Source of the DNA: Centrapalus pauciflorus
Lineage: Eukaryota > Streptophyta > Magnoliopsida > Asterales > Asteraceae
Assembly (NCBI GenBank): GCA_020465985.1
Contig: JAANYP010000806.1
Location: forward strand, 186,001 to 250,000
Direction: 5' to 3'
DNA length: 64,000 nucleotides
Part shown: positions 44,483-56,695 of the stretch, one piece after another
Layout of the letters: each line of letters starts with the position of its first letter
Position numbering within the stretch: position 1 is the first letter of the stretch
Notes under the pieces: model-generated
Told to the model about the DNA's origin: nothing
Databases searched by the model: none
What the model saw: only the letters and a program-made list of their open reading frames with translations
Position numbers and translations under genes: made by a program

Positions 44483-46936
44483 ATTAGTTTTCGTTCAAAT
44501 TCCCAATCTCACATCAAACCTTCTTATAACTTGTCGCAAGTGCAGTCTATGACTGATAAGTTCAATAGCTTCTATAGTTATTAACCCTTCCGCCGACTGG
44601 ATTCTTAGTTTGCTTTGTTCTTTTTGTTCATCATCTTGGAAGCTTTCATTCATCTTCTCTCTAATCATGTGCAGCGTATCGTCAGAGTAATAGGCGATCT
44701 CTTTGAATGATATGAACCTTTTACTTCCTTGATTGTTTGAGTAAACTATATCATGCTCAGGTTTTCAGATAACTCTGTATATAGGTTGATGATCAATCAT
44801 GGCAAAGTTCTAATCTGGTGGAGTCAATCCAACTCATACAAAATTATTCTTGATTGCCATTTGTACTTGTCGTGGTTCTTCATGAAAACTACTCTGAAAC
44901 GGTTTTCTAGGTACGACTTGCACAGGTCATCAAACGAAATTATTAAGAGGTATTTAATTCACCCCTTGGTGTGGCCCTTACGTACATCAGCCTGGTTAAT
45001 GTGTAGTACCTCATAAACATGTTCATGGTGAGCATCAAGAAGCTTCTGTTTTCAATGAGGTTGAAGATTCGAGATGTTTTTGACTGAGAACCAATATACC
45101 CAACTAGCTTTAGTTTCTTCATATGTAGCTTCAACCTCGGGTGTACTAGTTTGGAAACAATCTAATATTCTTTCTTGGACTGGAGCGGGATGGGTTGGAA
45201 GTCTAATTTTTAGGGAGATAGGTTGTGTAGTGGTTGGAGAAATTGTTGTCGGGGTAGAGGTGATTTCGTTTTCAGTTTCAGGCTCTGGCTTGGTTGGTGA
45301 GTTCAAAAAGTCAACAGATGAACTAGTTTCATCAGAATTTAATATAATTAATTCTGGATGTGCATGGCGACCCTCATAAGGTTCAAAAGCTAGAGTTTCC
45401 TTATTCCCCTCTTTTTATTGCTCAGACCCTTCTCCCACCAAAGTGGCACCCTCAGGCTTAATCACGTTTCTGTTCCTCAAGATGATCAGGGTTATCCTGA
45501 TCATCATGTTTTCATTTATGTGCAGAAGCCAGAGGGTAGCAAAGACTCCGGAGGTCAATCACTATAGACTCCAACCTATAAATTCCTTTGTTGAGGTCTA
45601 CCTCTACCCTTAAGATTAGTCACTGTAGATTATCGAAACAATCCGTGTAGAGGGAAGCTATTGTGGCTAATTGATATTTAGTGCAAGGATAGCGATATCA
45701 CTTTGGACTGATGGGGTACCCGGTGGCGCCTCCTGAGTTGCAGCTCTGTTAGTCTTTAATGGATAAAGGAAAGAGGAGATTTGTTCCTCATTTTATACCT
45801 TAAGGGCGTCCAAGTTACCCCGTATGACCACTCTAGCTTCACGAATAGCCAATGTTAACATCTCAGGAGTGATCCTGGGATGTCCTCACACGGACGGCTT
45901 TGATGTGGTCGTGTCAGGATTTCCATCTCTCATCTCTACTCCAGCAGGAATGGAGTCATATCCAGATGTTGCGGAGGACGTCACGTAGACAACTTTTAAT
46001 AAGTGCAATGCGTTGGGGGTGTTGGATCGTTTGTGGTAAAAGGGATTTCAGTCATCAGGGGTGACATGTGACCTTTTTCAACATCTCCCCCCTTCGAGCA
46101 AGGGGGTGATGGTAGTTGAGCTTGATCTATATCTCTGAGAAGGTAAAAGATGGTTTTTTCTTAATCGACCATATCTGCCTTTGATGCCCCTGATCCCTCC
46201 CTCACATCACTTAGCTCCCGCTTACCAATCCCAAAGATATTTTCAACTCCAACGCCCTCATCCTCACTCGGCTCATCCTCTCCTTCAAAAGTGGTTGGCT
46301 CAGTCGAATTTGACTGAGCCTCTTCTGGATAGACTCCCTGAAGGTATACCCATATCCTTTCCTATCTCCAGTCGGCATAGGATATTAGAGATCGTCGAAT
46401 GTCCATTACTGAAACCCGAGGAAGGTCCCCTTAGCAGTTTAAATCTGGACAGAGCCACCGTTTGAAAAACATCTGCCTCTGGCCGATCATGGATTTCATC
46501 ATCGTTGTCCATTGCGAATTGTATGAAGAGTTGCAGGAACCGTTGAAAGGGAATGAATTTCATTTTGCGCTTCGTGCCTTTATCCTTGATCGCGTTTCAA
46601 ACTTCATCAAAAATGAATTGCATAGTCTTAGTGGCGTCCATAGCCGAAAGCTGAATACAATGAGAGCATGTGTATACTGGCATAGTCATGGCCAGAGTGC
46701 TATCCGGTGAAGCAGCGGTTGAGTGTATCAAAGAATACTCGCCTTTGGGATTGTAGATGTTTCGTTTTGAAGTCCGACGACTTTGTTAGTGTGTCGTCAT
46801 ATCCCAAGGCTTGGACGTGTAAGAGAATTTGTTCTTGTGAAACAATTGGGGCGAAGGTGTATTTAATATATAAGAAATGTTCGGCTGGGAGGCGTAGAAT
46901 ATGGTGGATGGCTTCGAGTGTGAGACGGATGCGTAT
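44483..46936 (-). pseudogene. F: ORF3 of a further Sirevirus-like Copia family (copy 1, main part)
   Basis: Minus-strand reading gives an N-terminal domain with TLEAIHHILRLPAEHF, YTFAPIVSQEQILLHVQALG and VFFDTLNRCFTG (46930-46700). Decayed proline/serine-rich sequence follows, then PTKPEPETENEITSTP, TYEETKASWVYWF (about 45120) and the last part IYRVIRKP-like to the end near 44640. Compared with copy 2 it lacks 370 bp that encode part of the C-terminal domain. I recognise the N- and C-terminal blocks as those of hypothetical proteins encoded after RNase H in many Asteraceae Copia elements. Dense stops. The B LTR abuts its 3' side and element C interrupts its N-terminal domain. Confidence 0.65.
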
Positions 46937-48026
46937 TGTTAGGCACAAAAAGGCCTCAGTCAAACCTGCTGTACATCTGAGGGGGAGATTTTTAATCAAA
47001 CCTGTTGATGCATTTGAAGGTTGAATTTAAGGCCTGTTATATGCCTTATTGAAACCTGAAAATGATTTGCAATATCAGACCAAAGTTGTTAACCATGTTG
47101 CATTCGTTGCAACAAAGACAGTTTGTCCAAGCTGTTCTATCTGCTGAATAGGCTGGGCATAAACTGTCTACACTGCTCTACTCTCTTGAGCAGCTTGGGC
47201 AGTTTTTAAGTGATCTGTTCTTTGTGAACAGGTTAAACACTCTATGGAATATGTTTCCAAGTCATCATGTATTGTTTTTTGCTACAAGATCAGTTTACAA
47301 GTCGAAGACAAAGTGGAAAACAGAACTGCACAGCCTGCCCACGCTGTTCTGTTACATGAAGACGAACAGATATTTGAAAAGGGTGACAGACCTTTCTTAT
47401 ATCAAAATGGCATTAGCAAAAGAAGAAAGATGCAAAGTTGACATTCCTCTTTTGGTTAAAGCCTTATGCAACAGTGACAAAAAGGAAAAGACAAAGATTC
47501 TGCCATGTGAAGACAAAGGTACTTTATCAGAACGTGCAGAAAGGTGTTTTGTCCTTTTGGAAAGACTCTCCACTATCTCTTTTGTCCAATGAAGAAGCTT
47601 CATTGAGATTCTCCTTTTGAGCATAAAAGGAAGCTTCTAAGGATAAAGAAAACTCAAGAGTGTGAAATCAGAACGTGCATTGAAGTGTGTTATTGCATGC
47701 ATGCAAGTCTGCTTATATAAAACAGTCAATTGTGTCTAAGCTGTTCTTGTGTAAGCTGTCCTTCTGAGTCTTGTAAAAACAGTGAGTGCTTCTAAGTGAG
47801 AGTATTCATTGTATCTAGTCTGATTGAGTCTTAGATTAGTTAACCATTTGTTGTATCTCTCATCTCAGCTTGAACCTTTCCACATTCAAGCTTGTTTGTA
47901 ATTAACACTTGTTAATAATATACACAAACATTGAGAAAAAGATTGTTAACTTTTAAATAGCTGTATTCACCCCCCCCCCCTCTACAGCTTAGAACTATAC
48001 TCTTGGGAAACCTTTCGGGACCAACA
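46937..48026 (+). repeat. Element C 5' LTR
   Basis: Starts TGTTAGGCAC and ends GGGACCAACA. TATATAAA at 47714-47721 is a good TATA box. A run of 11 C (47970-47980) precedes TCTACAGCTTAG. Words such as TGTCCAAGCTGTTCT (47124-47138) and GAGCAGCTTGGGCAG recur in the upstream half. By hand count about 11 differences from the 3' LTR in the first 185 bases and about 8 in the next 330. Confidence 0.95.
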
Positions 48027-48028
48027 AC

Positions 48029-48040
48029 TGGTATCAGAGC
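48029..48040 (+). other. Element C primer-binding site
   Basis: TGGTATCAGAGC, two bases inside the LTR, exactly the initiator Met-tRNA complement. Confidence 0.93.
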
Positions 48041-48136
48041 AGTGTTAGAGTGTGTGTCATCTCTAAGATCTCTCATCCTCCCTACGTTTCCAGGGACAAC
48101 AGTTCTGCAAGTTCTTCTTACTATGACAATGGGTCA

Positions 48137-50717
48137 ATGGCCAAACCCCCAAAGTTCAATCATCAGAATTTCTCTGGCTGGAAGTGCAGAATGATGCTCT
48201 ATTTAGAGAATCTGGATGTACAATTACCAGAGATAGTAATGGAAGGTTCCTATGTGCCAACTTCTGTTACTACCATAACTCCTGCTGTTGAAGGAGCAGC
48301 CCCTGAAATCAGAACCTTTGAGAAGGACAAAGCTCAAGGTCTGATGAAGACAAAAGACTGGTTTCTCTGGATGCAAAAGCCAGGAATAACCTAGTTATCT
48401 CTCTGCCTGATGATGTGTTCAAACAGGTTGAGAAGATGAAGACTGCGAAAGAGATGTGGGATACTTTGTGTATCGTCTATGATGGACCCACAATCACATT
48501 GGACAACATGATTAATAATCTTGTTAGACAATATGAACTCTTCCTTGCAAAACCAAAGGAGACTCACAGAAACCTACACCAGGTTTACTGCTCTTGTTAA
48601 TGATCACAAAGCTGTTGGGATCACTAAGGACAGCCTAACCCTGGTGAACAAGTTCTTGGACATTCTACCTAAAGAATGGAACTACTTTTCCACCATCTTT
48701 AGAAACTCAGGTACTATCAAAGGTATGGATCTGGAAAACTTATATGGATCCTTACTAATTGATGAACAGTCAATGCAGCAGAAGAGAAATGCCTTGGAAA
48801 TGTCCAAGAGAGGTGCTGCCTTAGTGGAAAGCGTGAGACAACCTGTTGGACATGAGTGTGATGTGTTCACACAATCTGATCAACAGGCTGATGATGAAAG
48901 AGAGGAAATGTCTGATAAGGAAGACAGTGCAGATCTTGCTGAGCTTGATGATGAGAAAATGATAGCCATGCTTGTCAAAAGGTTCAACAAGAAGAGGTTT
49001 GGAAGAAATATGTTGCAGGGAAACTCAAATGCTGCCAAGAAGAAGGCATTTGATAAATCTAAAGCTGAGTGCTTCAAATGTGGCAAAGCTGGTCATATAG
49101 CTGCTGACTGTGTGTCAAAAGCTGTTGGACAGTCTTCCAAACCATACAAGACTAAAAGGGATGATGGCTATAGGGTTAAGTACCTTATGGCCATGGAAAA
49201 GCTGAAAAAGTTGGAAAACTCAGTGGCTTCCAACAAGCAAAAGGGACTGATGGCAGAGACATGTGACTGGGAGGAGTCTGATTCATCCTCAGATGAAGAA
49301 GACAACAAATGTCTGACGGCCAATACTGATATCCCATCAACTAGCAACTTCAAACAGGACTTGGCTGAAGCTGAAGCCTTCAGCAGCTTGGAAAACTGGA
49401 ACCCTACAATGATGTACAAGGTACAAAATTTTATGACTTACAGTTCAGATGAAAAAGTAAAAATGTTTGAATATATGTTGGTTGACTTAAAAGCTGCTGT
49501 TGAGAAGCATAATGTTTTAATATCTGAAATCTCTAAGCTTAAAACTGATCTTGAAGTTAAATCCAGAAAACTAGACAGTTTCCATAAGTTGGAAGCTAAG
49601 CTTGATGAACTAAAACACATCAACTCTATTTTACTGGAAGAAAAGAGAGAAACAGATGTAAACCCTGCAAAGCTTCAAAAGACAGTTGACTCTTGGTGCC
49701 AATCAACACAAAAAGTCAGCCATTGCTTAAGTCAACAGATCCCTGCACAAATCCAAGCCTATCTTGGAGGGGATCTTGACACAACAGCTTCGATTGTTAA
49801 AATCAATAATCTGAAAGATGACTTATCCACTCTTGGTAAGCTTCCCAGTACTTTCATCCAGAAAGTTAATGGAAAGTTGGTTTCAACAAACAGGTTTGTC
49901 AGGCCTCAAAACACTGACAGCTTGTGTGAAAAAGGCCCTAAAGCTGATGATGGAATGTGTTCTCCATCAAATCAGTCTGCTAAGTGCTATGCTGATTCAC
50001 ACAAGCAAAAGAAAGGTAAACATACTAAAACTGCAGCGGTGGACACTAAACCTGTTGACAAAACAGGCTCTGGGTCCAAAGGTAAGCAGCCTGCTTTCAA
50101 CAAGGGTAAGTCTCATGTTGAAAGTAAATCTGCTGTGGATTCAAATAAGTTTTCAAATCATAGTGGAAAACTAGTTATAAGTGAAAATAAGTCTTTCAAA
50201 ACCAGAAACAGTGATTATACTGATAGGCAGCGTCAATCACATCTCAGTAAGGGCAAAGGCAAAGTCATTGCTCAGCCTGAGAAATCTGGGAATAAGTTTC
50301 CCAAACCTGTGGAAGGACAAAAGCCAATCAAGCTTCCTGTTTTTGACATCTATCCTTCCAAAAAGAGGAAAGAAGAAACAAGCAAAGTTGTTGCTATTGT
50401 GCCATCCACCCAAGCTGTTGATTCATCGAAAAATAGTAATAAGTTTGCTAAAACTGCTGATAAAATGCTATAAATGTGGAAAGAAGACACACATGGCCAA
50501 AGACTGTCCTGAAACTGAGGACATGAGGCCTGTTGACTCCTCTAGTTCCATCATTGCTAAAATAAGCAGTGTTGGAAGTAACTTAGTCAATGAGAGTGGT
50601 ATCCAAATTGATACCATTCAAATAGGAAATATTAATGTGGATATCTCTAGCCCATCAACACATGTTGATAAAGTAGGAGAACTCATCTCTGTGATGAGTT
50701 CCCCTAAAAGTAACTAA
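48137..50717 (+). pseudogene. Element C Gag
   Basis: Start ATG 48137 gives MAKPPKFNHQNFSGWKCRMM. Two compensating frameshifts (about 48376 and 48585) cross the capsid domain (VEKMKTAKEMWDTLC, TETYTRFTALVNDHKAVG). Zinc knuckle 1 is CFKCGKAGHIAADC (about 49075-49115). A coiled coil lies at 49440-49640 (LISEISKLKTDLEVKSRKLD), then a long lysine/serine-rich tail. Zinc knuckle 2, CYKCGKKTHMAKDC (about 50468-50509), is intact but sits one frameshift after the 650-codon stretch. The knuckles lie some 450 residues apart around the coiled coil. Gag would assemble the particle and bind the RNA. Confidence 0.9.
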
Positions 50718-51175
50718 TATTTTCCTATTACATTCTGTAGGACAAACAACCATCCCAGGTTTGGTACTTGGACAGTGGCTGCTCAGGGCACATGACAGGT
50801 TGCAAGGACCTGCTGAATGATCTCAGGCCTGAAAAAGGGCCAAAAGTCCCTTTTGGTGACAATGTACTGGGATCCACTGAGGGATATGGAACTCTTAAAG
50901 CTGGTGCTCTAGTGTTCAAAAGAGTAGCCTATGTGGTTGGGCTGAAACACAACCTTGTAAGCATAAGTCAACTATGTGATGCTGGCTACAAGGTTAACTT
51001 TGATGAGCACCTGGGTTACATATTGGATCCCCAAGGCAAAGTTGTGTTGTGTGCTCAACGGAAGAAAGGTGTATATGTTGTGGATATGAAATCTTCTGAT
51101 CCCACTACTGAAACCTGTTTTCTCACAAGTAAAATGCGGACCCAAACTGGTTATGGCATAAAAGGCTGTCACACC
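50718..51175 (+). pseudogene. Element C protease
   Basis: VWYLDSGCSGHMTGCKDLL (about 50757-50813) has the D-S-G active site. VAYVVGLKHNLVSISQLCD and RKKGVYVVDMKS follow. The 136-codon stretch ends when a frameshift at about 51155 separates it from the integrase zinc site. Confidence 0.9.
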
Positions 51176-52460
51176 TGAACTTCAAGAACATCAACAAACT
51201 CTGTAAGAAAGAGTTAGTAACAGGTTTGCCTTCCATGACTTTTGTTAAGGATAAACTCTGCACAGCTTCTGAGAAAGGTAAGCAGAGGAAATCATCTTTA
51301 AAATCCAAGCATAGTTTTTCTATTGATACTCCTCTCTTCTTAATCCACATCGACTTGTTTGGACCTGTCAATGTCCCAAGTCTTGGAGGAAGAAGATACA
51401 CTCTAGTAATGGTTGATGAGTTCTCCAGGTTTACATGGGTAATCTTCTTGAAGAGCAAAGGAGAGGCTGCTCGAGAAATCATTGGATTTGTCAAAAAGAT
51501 GGAAATGCTGAACTCTACTCAAGTGAATCAGCATAGAAGTGATCATGGTACTGAGTTCAAAAACAGTACTCTTGAAGACTTCTTTGAAGAAAAAGGGATC
51601 TCTCAAAACTTTTCAGCAGTAAGAACTCCACAACAAAATGGAGTTGCTGAAAGAAGAAATAGAACCCTTATTGAAGCTGCTAGAACCATGTTGTGTGCAT
51701 CTAGTTTACCTTCATCATTCTGGGCTGAAGCTGTCAACACTGCTTGCTTCACCCAAAACAGATCCTTAGTGGTGTAAAGGTTCAACAAAACTCCCTATGA
51801 GCTGCTCAAAGGGAGGAGGCCAAATATTAGCTACTTCCATGTGTTTGGATGTCCCTGCTTCATTCTGAATCAAAGGGACCAACTGGCAAAGTTTGAACCA
51901 AAAGCTGATGAAGGTGTATTTGTTGGATACTCTGCTATCTCCAAAGCCTACAGAGTATACAACAACAAAAGAAAGGTGACAGATGAATCTATCAATGTCA
52001 CCTTTGAAGAGTCCAGGAATGCCTCCACCAAAGCTGTTCCTGAATCAGTTTCAGGAGAATTCAACATTGATGATCTCATGCATTCCAACAGTGAAGAGGA
52101 CTCAAAAGCTTCCACTACATCCAGAGTGGAACCTGCAAACCATGATGGACATGATGATGATTATGTTGATACACCATGTGTGAATAAGTGTTCTGACTTA
52201 ATTACAACTACATGTCCTGAACCAATCAATGCTGATTTTCCTGGATCCTCTGCTGATATGTTCAACATTGGTCAATCATGTTCAACAAGTGAACAGGCTC
52301 AAGACAACAGTGTGTCTGAAAATCTTGAGAGCTGTTCAACAGGACCTGCTGAAGATGCTAACAACTCAGGAGAATCTTCATTGAAAAATGATCCTAAGTG
52401 GATCAGATGTCACCCCAATGATCAAATAATTGGTGACATCAACAAAGGGGTACAAACAAG
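51176..52460 (+). pseudogene. Element C integrase and linker
   Basis: The zinc site keeps both His (WHKRLSHLNFKNINKL) but reads DKLCTASEKGKQ, so the second Cys is Ser. The core has LIHIDLFGP, HRSDHGTEFKN and PQQNGVAERRNRTL, so the DDE triad is present, with FWAEAVNTACFTQNRSL after it and a TAA at 51775-51777. VFGCPCFILNQRDQLAKFEP and the GYSAISKAYRVYNNK C-terminal motif follow. The linker (52050-52460) is acidic and S/N-rich, open in one frame with the RT start. Confidence 0.9.
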
Positions 52461-54018
52461 ATGGGACAGCTTAGGGAACTTTTGTATGTTCTCTAGCTTT
52501 GTGTCTCTCACGGAGCCAAAGAAAGTGGATGAAGCACTTAAAGATGCTATTTGGATAACTTCCATGCAAGAAGAACTCAATCAGTTTGAGAGAAACAAGG
52601 TATGGAAGCTGGTCCCTGCTCCTAAAGGTAAAACTATAATTGGCACCAAATGGGTTTACAGGAACAAGATGGATGAGCAAGGTCATGTCATTAGAAATAA
52701 GGCAAGACTTGTTGCTCAGGGCAATAGACAGGAGGAAGGCATTGATTACGATGAAACATTTTCTCCTGTGGCCAGGCTAGAGGCAATTCGTTTGTTTCTA
52801 GCCTACACTGCTCATAAGAGCATGAAGGTATTTCAAATGGATGTGAAGAGTGCATTTTTAAATTGAAAGCTGCAAGAGGATGTTTATGTCAAGCAGCCTC
52901 CAGGTTTTGAAAATGAACATCATCCAGGTTTTGTCTACAAGTTGGACAAAGCTCTCGATGGTCTAAAACAAGCCCCTAAAGCCTGGTATGACACTCTTAC
53001 TGATTTCCTTATAAGGAATGGGTATTCCAGAGGTAAAGTTGGGGAACGCACTGTTCATAATGAAAGTGAAGTCTGATATTATGCTTGTTCAAATCTATGT
53101 GGATGACATAATATTTGGTTCTATTAATGAACAATTCTGCAAGAATTTTTCATTACTCATGAAATCCAAGTATGAAATGAGTATGATGGGAGAACTTACT
53201 TTCTTTTTAGGATTACAGGTTAAATCAAAGAAAGTATACTTTAGATCTATAGAAAAAGTTTAAATTTGATCAAAGTTCTCCTATTAAAACCCCAATGGCA
53301 ACCAATGTAAAATTGGATGCAGATGCCAGTGGCAAAGCTGTTTCAGTAACAGCTTACAGAGGCATGATTGGGAGCTTGCTGTACTTAACTGCTAGTAGAC
53401 CTGATATTATGTTTGCTACCTGTTTATGTGCTAGGTTCCAATATGATCCAATGGAATCACATCTAGCTGCTGTGAAAAGAATCTTCAGATACCTTAGGGG
53501 TACACCAGGTTTGGGTCTTTGGTATCCCAAAGAGTCAAGCCTTGAACTAACAGGTTATTCAGATTCTGATTTTGCAGGTTGCAGGCTAGACAGGAAAAGA
53601 ACAACAGGTGGATGTCAACTCCTTGGTGGTAAGTTGATAAGTTGGTGTAGCAAGAAGCAGAACTTAGTTTCTACTTCTACTCCTGAAGCTGAGTACATTG
53701 CTGCTGGAAGCTGCTGTGGGTAGATAATATGGATGCAGCATCAGCTTGAAGACTATGGACTTGTACTTAGGAAAACCTCCTATTCTGTGTGACAAAACAA
53801 GTGCCATAGCTATTTCCGACAATCTACTGTTTCACTCCAGAACAAAGCATATCGAAGTCAGAAATCACTTTATCAGAGATCACATTCAGAAAAGTAATGT
53901 GGAGGTAAGTTTTATTTCCACTAATGAACAGTTTGCAGACATTTTCACCAAACCTCTTGATGAAAACAGGTTTAATTACCTAGTAAGCAAGTTGGGCATG
54001 TTAAACAAAAGTGACTAA
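52461..54018 (+). pseudogene. Element C reverse transcriptase and RNase H
   Basis: RT has WITSMQEELNQFERNKVWKL, GTKWVYRNK, RLVAQGNRQEEGIDYDETF, FQMDVKSAFLN (then TGA at 52864-52866), KLDKALDGLKQAPKAWYD and, after a frameshift near 53035, VQIYVDDIIFGSINEQF with the intact catalytic YVDD (about 53090-53110). RNase H has GMIGSLLYLTASRPDIMF, YSDSDFAGCRLDRKRTTGG, TPEAEYIAAGSCCG (TAG after), and in another frame HSRTKHIEVRNHFIRDHI and FADIFTKPLDENRF to a TAA at 54016-54018. Three frame changes and two stops disable an otherwise good pol. Confidence 0.93.
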
Positions 54019-54690
54019 GTGTCCTTAAAGTCTAAGACTTTATATGTCTCACACTACTCAAGTTCTTTCAGAACAGCTTAGACAGAACAGGCTATGCATG
54101 TTCTATACTTAGTCGTTTTCTACAAAACTTGAATAGCTTGAGCATATAACAGGTTTGATGAATAACAGTTTATCTGTCAAGCCTGATCTGATGATCAAAC
54201 CTCCACCCTGCTCACTCTCTCAATCTGTCATACAAGGCATTGTCTTGTAACCTGATCAACTATTGAACACAACCTGTTCTTACATAGCTGAACAGGTTGA
54301 AGGAGCAGCTAGAAGAGTGAACAGCTTGTGATGACCCTGCTCATCACAGGTTTGACCATCAGCTTGGACTATCAGTTTACCTTTCTTCACAATTTAGTTA
54401 CTTAATTTTTTGTTTATTTAACTTAATTACTGCGGATAATGTGGGTTACGTGTGTTAGTGATTAAAATAGGCTCAAGTGGTCTGACAAACGGTCTGACAT
54501 GGACAACCGTTTCGTTTTCCATTAACGATCTTTTCAAATCAACCGCCCAAATGTTTCTCTCTCATACCCACTCACATTGAAATCCTATAAATATCCCATA
54601 CTATTTCATCTTCGTCTTCCTTTCACATTCAAATGTTTCTCTGACTTCCCACACCTGGACAGGTTTGTTCCTTAGAAACCTCCATATCTT
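54019..54690 (+). promoter_or_regulatory. Element C spacer between RNase H and ORF3, with TATA box
   Basis: Non-coding. AGAACAGCTTAGACA at 54070-54084 closely matches, in reverse complement, TGTCCAAGCTGTTCT of the C LTR, and AACAGGTT words recur. AATCCTATAAATATCCC holds TATAAATA at 54586-54593, followed by a C/T-rich start-like tract TTCATCTTCGTCTTCC. Same CCTATAAATA core as in the B spacer. The ORF3 N-terminal domain that should follow is deleted (joint near 54690). Confidence 0.5.
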
Positions 54691-56695
54691 CTCTACCCTC
54701 TCTCATTTCAGACTCTGTGTTTGAACAGCTTAAGGGGTTCTTTGATCTATTCAAGGATTCCTTCCCAGCCACTCCACAAACTAACAACTCCTCACAGCTG
54801 CTTGCACTCACTGCACAGCTACAAAATGTCTCCACATCCCTCTCCTCAATCCTTTCACTCCAACAGGACTCCGTGTCCTCTATGACAGCCATATCCCAAC
54901 AGCTGTCATCTCTACTCACCACTTGCAATTCTACACGACCTACTACTTTTGCCAGCTTAAACACCCTAATCGGCTCTCTATCAAACTCTATATCATCAAA
55001 CCTTGCTGATGTGCAGGACTCTCTTGAGTTACATCTTGGACAGCTCCAAACTTTGTTGTTCACAGCCTCTGTTAGGGAAAACATTATTAAGCTGACCTCC
55101 CTTGCTGAAACCCAATCATCCTCTCTTCAAAACTGTCTTTCCCAACTTGCAGAGGTGAAGGAAAACCTGGCTTTCTTGGTGCATAGCCTGGTTGGTCCCA
55201 AGCCTGTTGCCAAAACTGCTGGCAAGCCTACTGACTTCGTGTCTTCAGGCAGACCAGATGTTGAAGGTGCTGGTCCATCTCCTTCAAAGGGGGAGAAGTC
55301 ATCTGCCTCGAAGACCAAGTCTAATGGGGAGAAAACTTCTTCTCCTAAGGAGAAATCATTACCTATTGGTCAACCAGCAGGAGCATCTTCAACAGGTACA
55401 ATGGAAGGTGCCTCTCAAGCTGCTCAGAGGCCTCTCAAGCTGCTCAGCCTACTCAAGCTGAATCTCCAAACCCTGCTCAGTCTAAGGGGGAGGAATTCAT
55501 TTCTGATGCCAGGCCAAGCAGCAGAAGGAGGCATCTGATTTTAGAGGAAGAAGAAGAAGAGGAAGATACTCCTGAGGCTGTTATCACTACAACAGCTAAA
55601 GGAAAAGAAAAAGCAGCATCTGATCCTGAACAACAGAAAGCAGCAGAGTTAAAGTTTCACATAGCCAGGGCAAAGGAAATGGGTCTTCCCATGGATAAAT
55701 ACTATGAGTTCGGAAAAGAAGAAGCCTCTGCCAAAGCTGCCAAATCTTTTGCACTCCAAGAAGCAAGCAAAATTAAAATGCCTTCTTTGGATGTGCAAAA
55801 GAAACTGATGGAAGCTGCTAAGGAATCAGCGGGTTAAAAGGAAGGTGAACAAGTTAAGGGTGCTCTGGTCTCTGTGACCAAACCAAAACAAGCATCCTCT
55901 GCTAGGGCCCAGTTCCATTTTGACAACGTGGCAAGGAAAAAGTTTCAGGATGTTGTTGATAGAAGGCTTGCAAGGAAGCAATTGTCAAAGCTGTCCCCAC
56001 ATCAAGAAAGGCAAACAGTGGAAACTGCAGATAACCAGAATGGGTGCAACAGGCCCAGAACTGGAAACTTATGACTACACTGATGTTGCACAGATGGGGA
56101 ACAGGGAATGGGTTGAGCTGGCAGTTGCCCTGAGCCAGTCTAAGTCAGAAACGGCTAAGACTATCAGGGCATATATTAAGAAGCTGATGGAGAGAGTGCA
56201 GGATCTTGGCCTGATCTCAAAAGAAGCCAGTGAGGGTGTCTCTGTGACATACCCCTAAATAAAGGCCAGGAGGACAAGGAAGGATACTGAGCTTGAACAA
56301 CTCCTCATTTAATTGAACAGGGTGACTATGCTGTTGAGATGAAAGGAATGGACTACAGCCTGCCTAGTGGAGTAGAGTTTGAAGAAGGCAAGATAATTGA
56401 AGAACCTGAGTTGGGGGCATTTTCTGTAGATCCCTTAACACAGAAGAAATGCTTTCAAAGAGCATCAGATCTATACAAGGTGGATCTGAGACAGCTTGCA
56501 GCCTACAGACTTGCAGCTTCATTCAGGGAATCAAGCAAGTGGAGAGCAGACGTCTGGGATCAGCTCAGAGGCTGTTATGAAAGAGGTGAACTTCAAGATC
56601 CCAAGTTTATGATCCTCGGAGTTGAAATCCAAGATTTGGAGGAAACAAGGGAGGAGCTTGAAAAGATGTTTGAAGGACCACCACCACTAGAGTGA
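54691..56695 (+). pseudogene. Element C ORF3, N-terminal domain deleted
   Basis: It begins within the helical part (SSLPSLISDSVFEQLKGFF), equivalent to about 25515 of E-left, so some 2 kb of N-terminal and low-complexity coding sequence is gone. LLALTAQLQNVSTSLSSIL, LAFLVHSLVGPKPVAKTAG, SPSKGEKSSASKTKS and an EEEEEEED acidic run follow in order. A 20-bp tandem duplication near 55408-55447 shifts the frame. The C-terminal domain keeps FDNVARKKF, WKLQITRMGA, EEPELGAFSVDPLTQKKCFQ, SSKWRADVWDQLRG and LEETREELEKMFEG, ending at TGA 56693-56695. Role unknown. Confidence 0.75.

Noticed and set aside
45074..45379. 101-codon plus ORF also found at 63332-63640
   Set aside because: Kept in both places only because of the tandem duplication; it is antisense to the F ORF, whose domains are recognisable.
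46932..46936. CGTAT/GGTAC as target-site duplication of element C
   Set aside because: Only three of five bases agree; too weak to claim, though a decayed duplication is possible.
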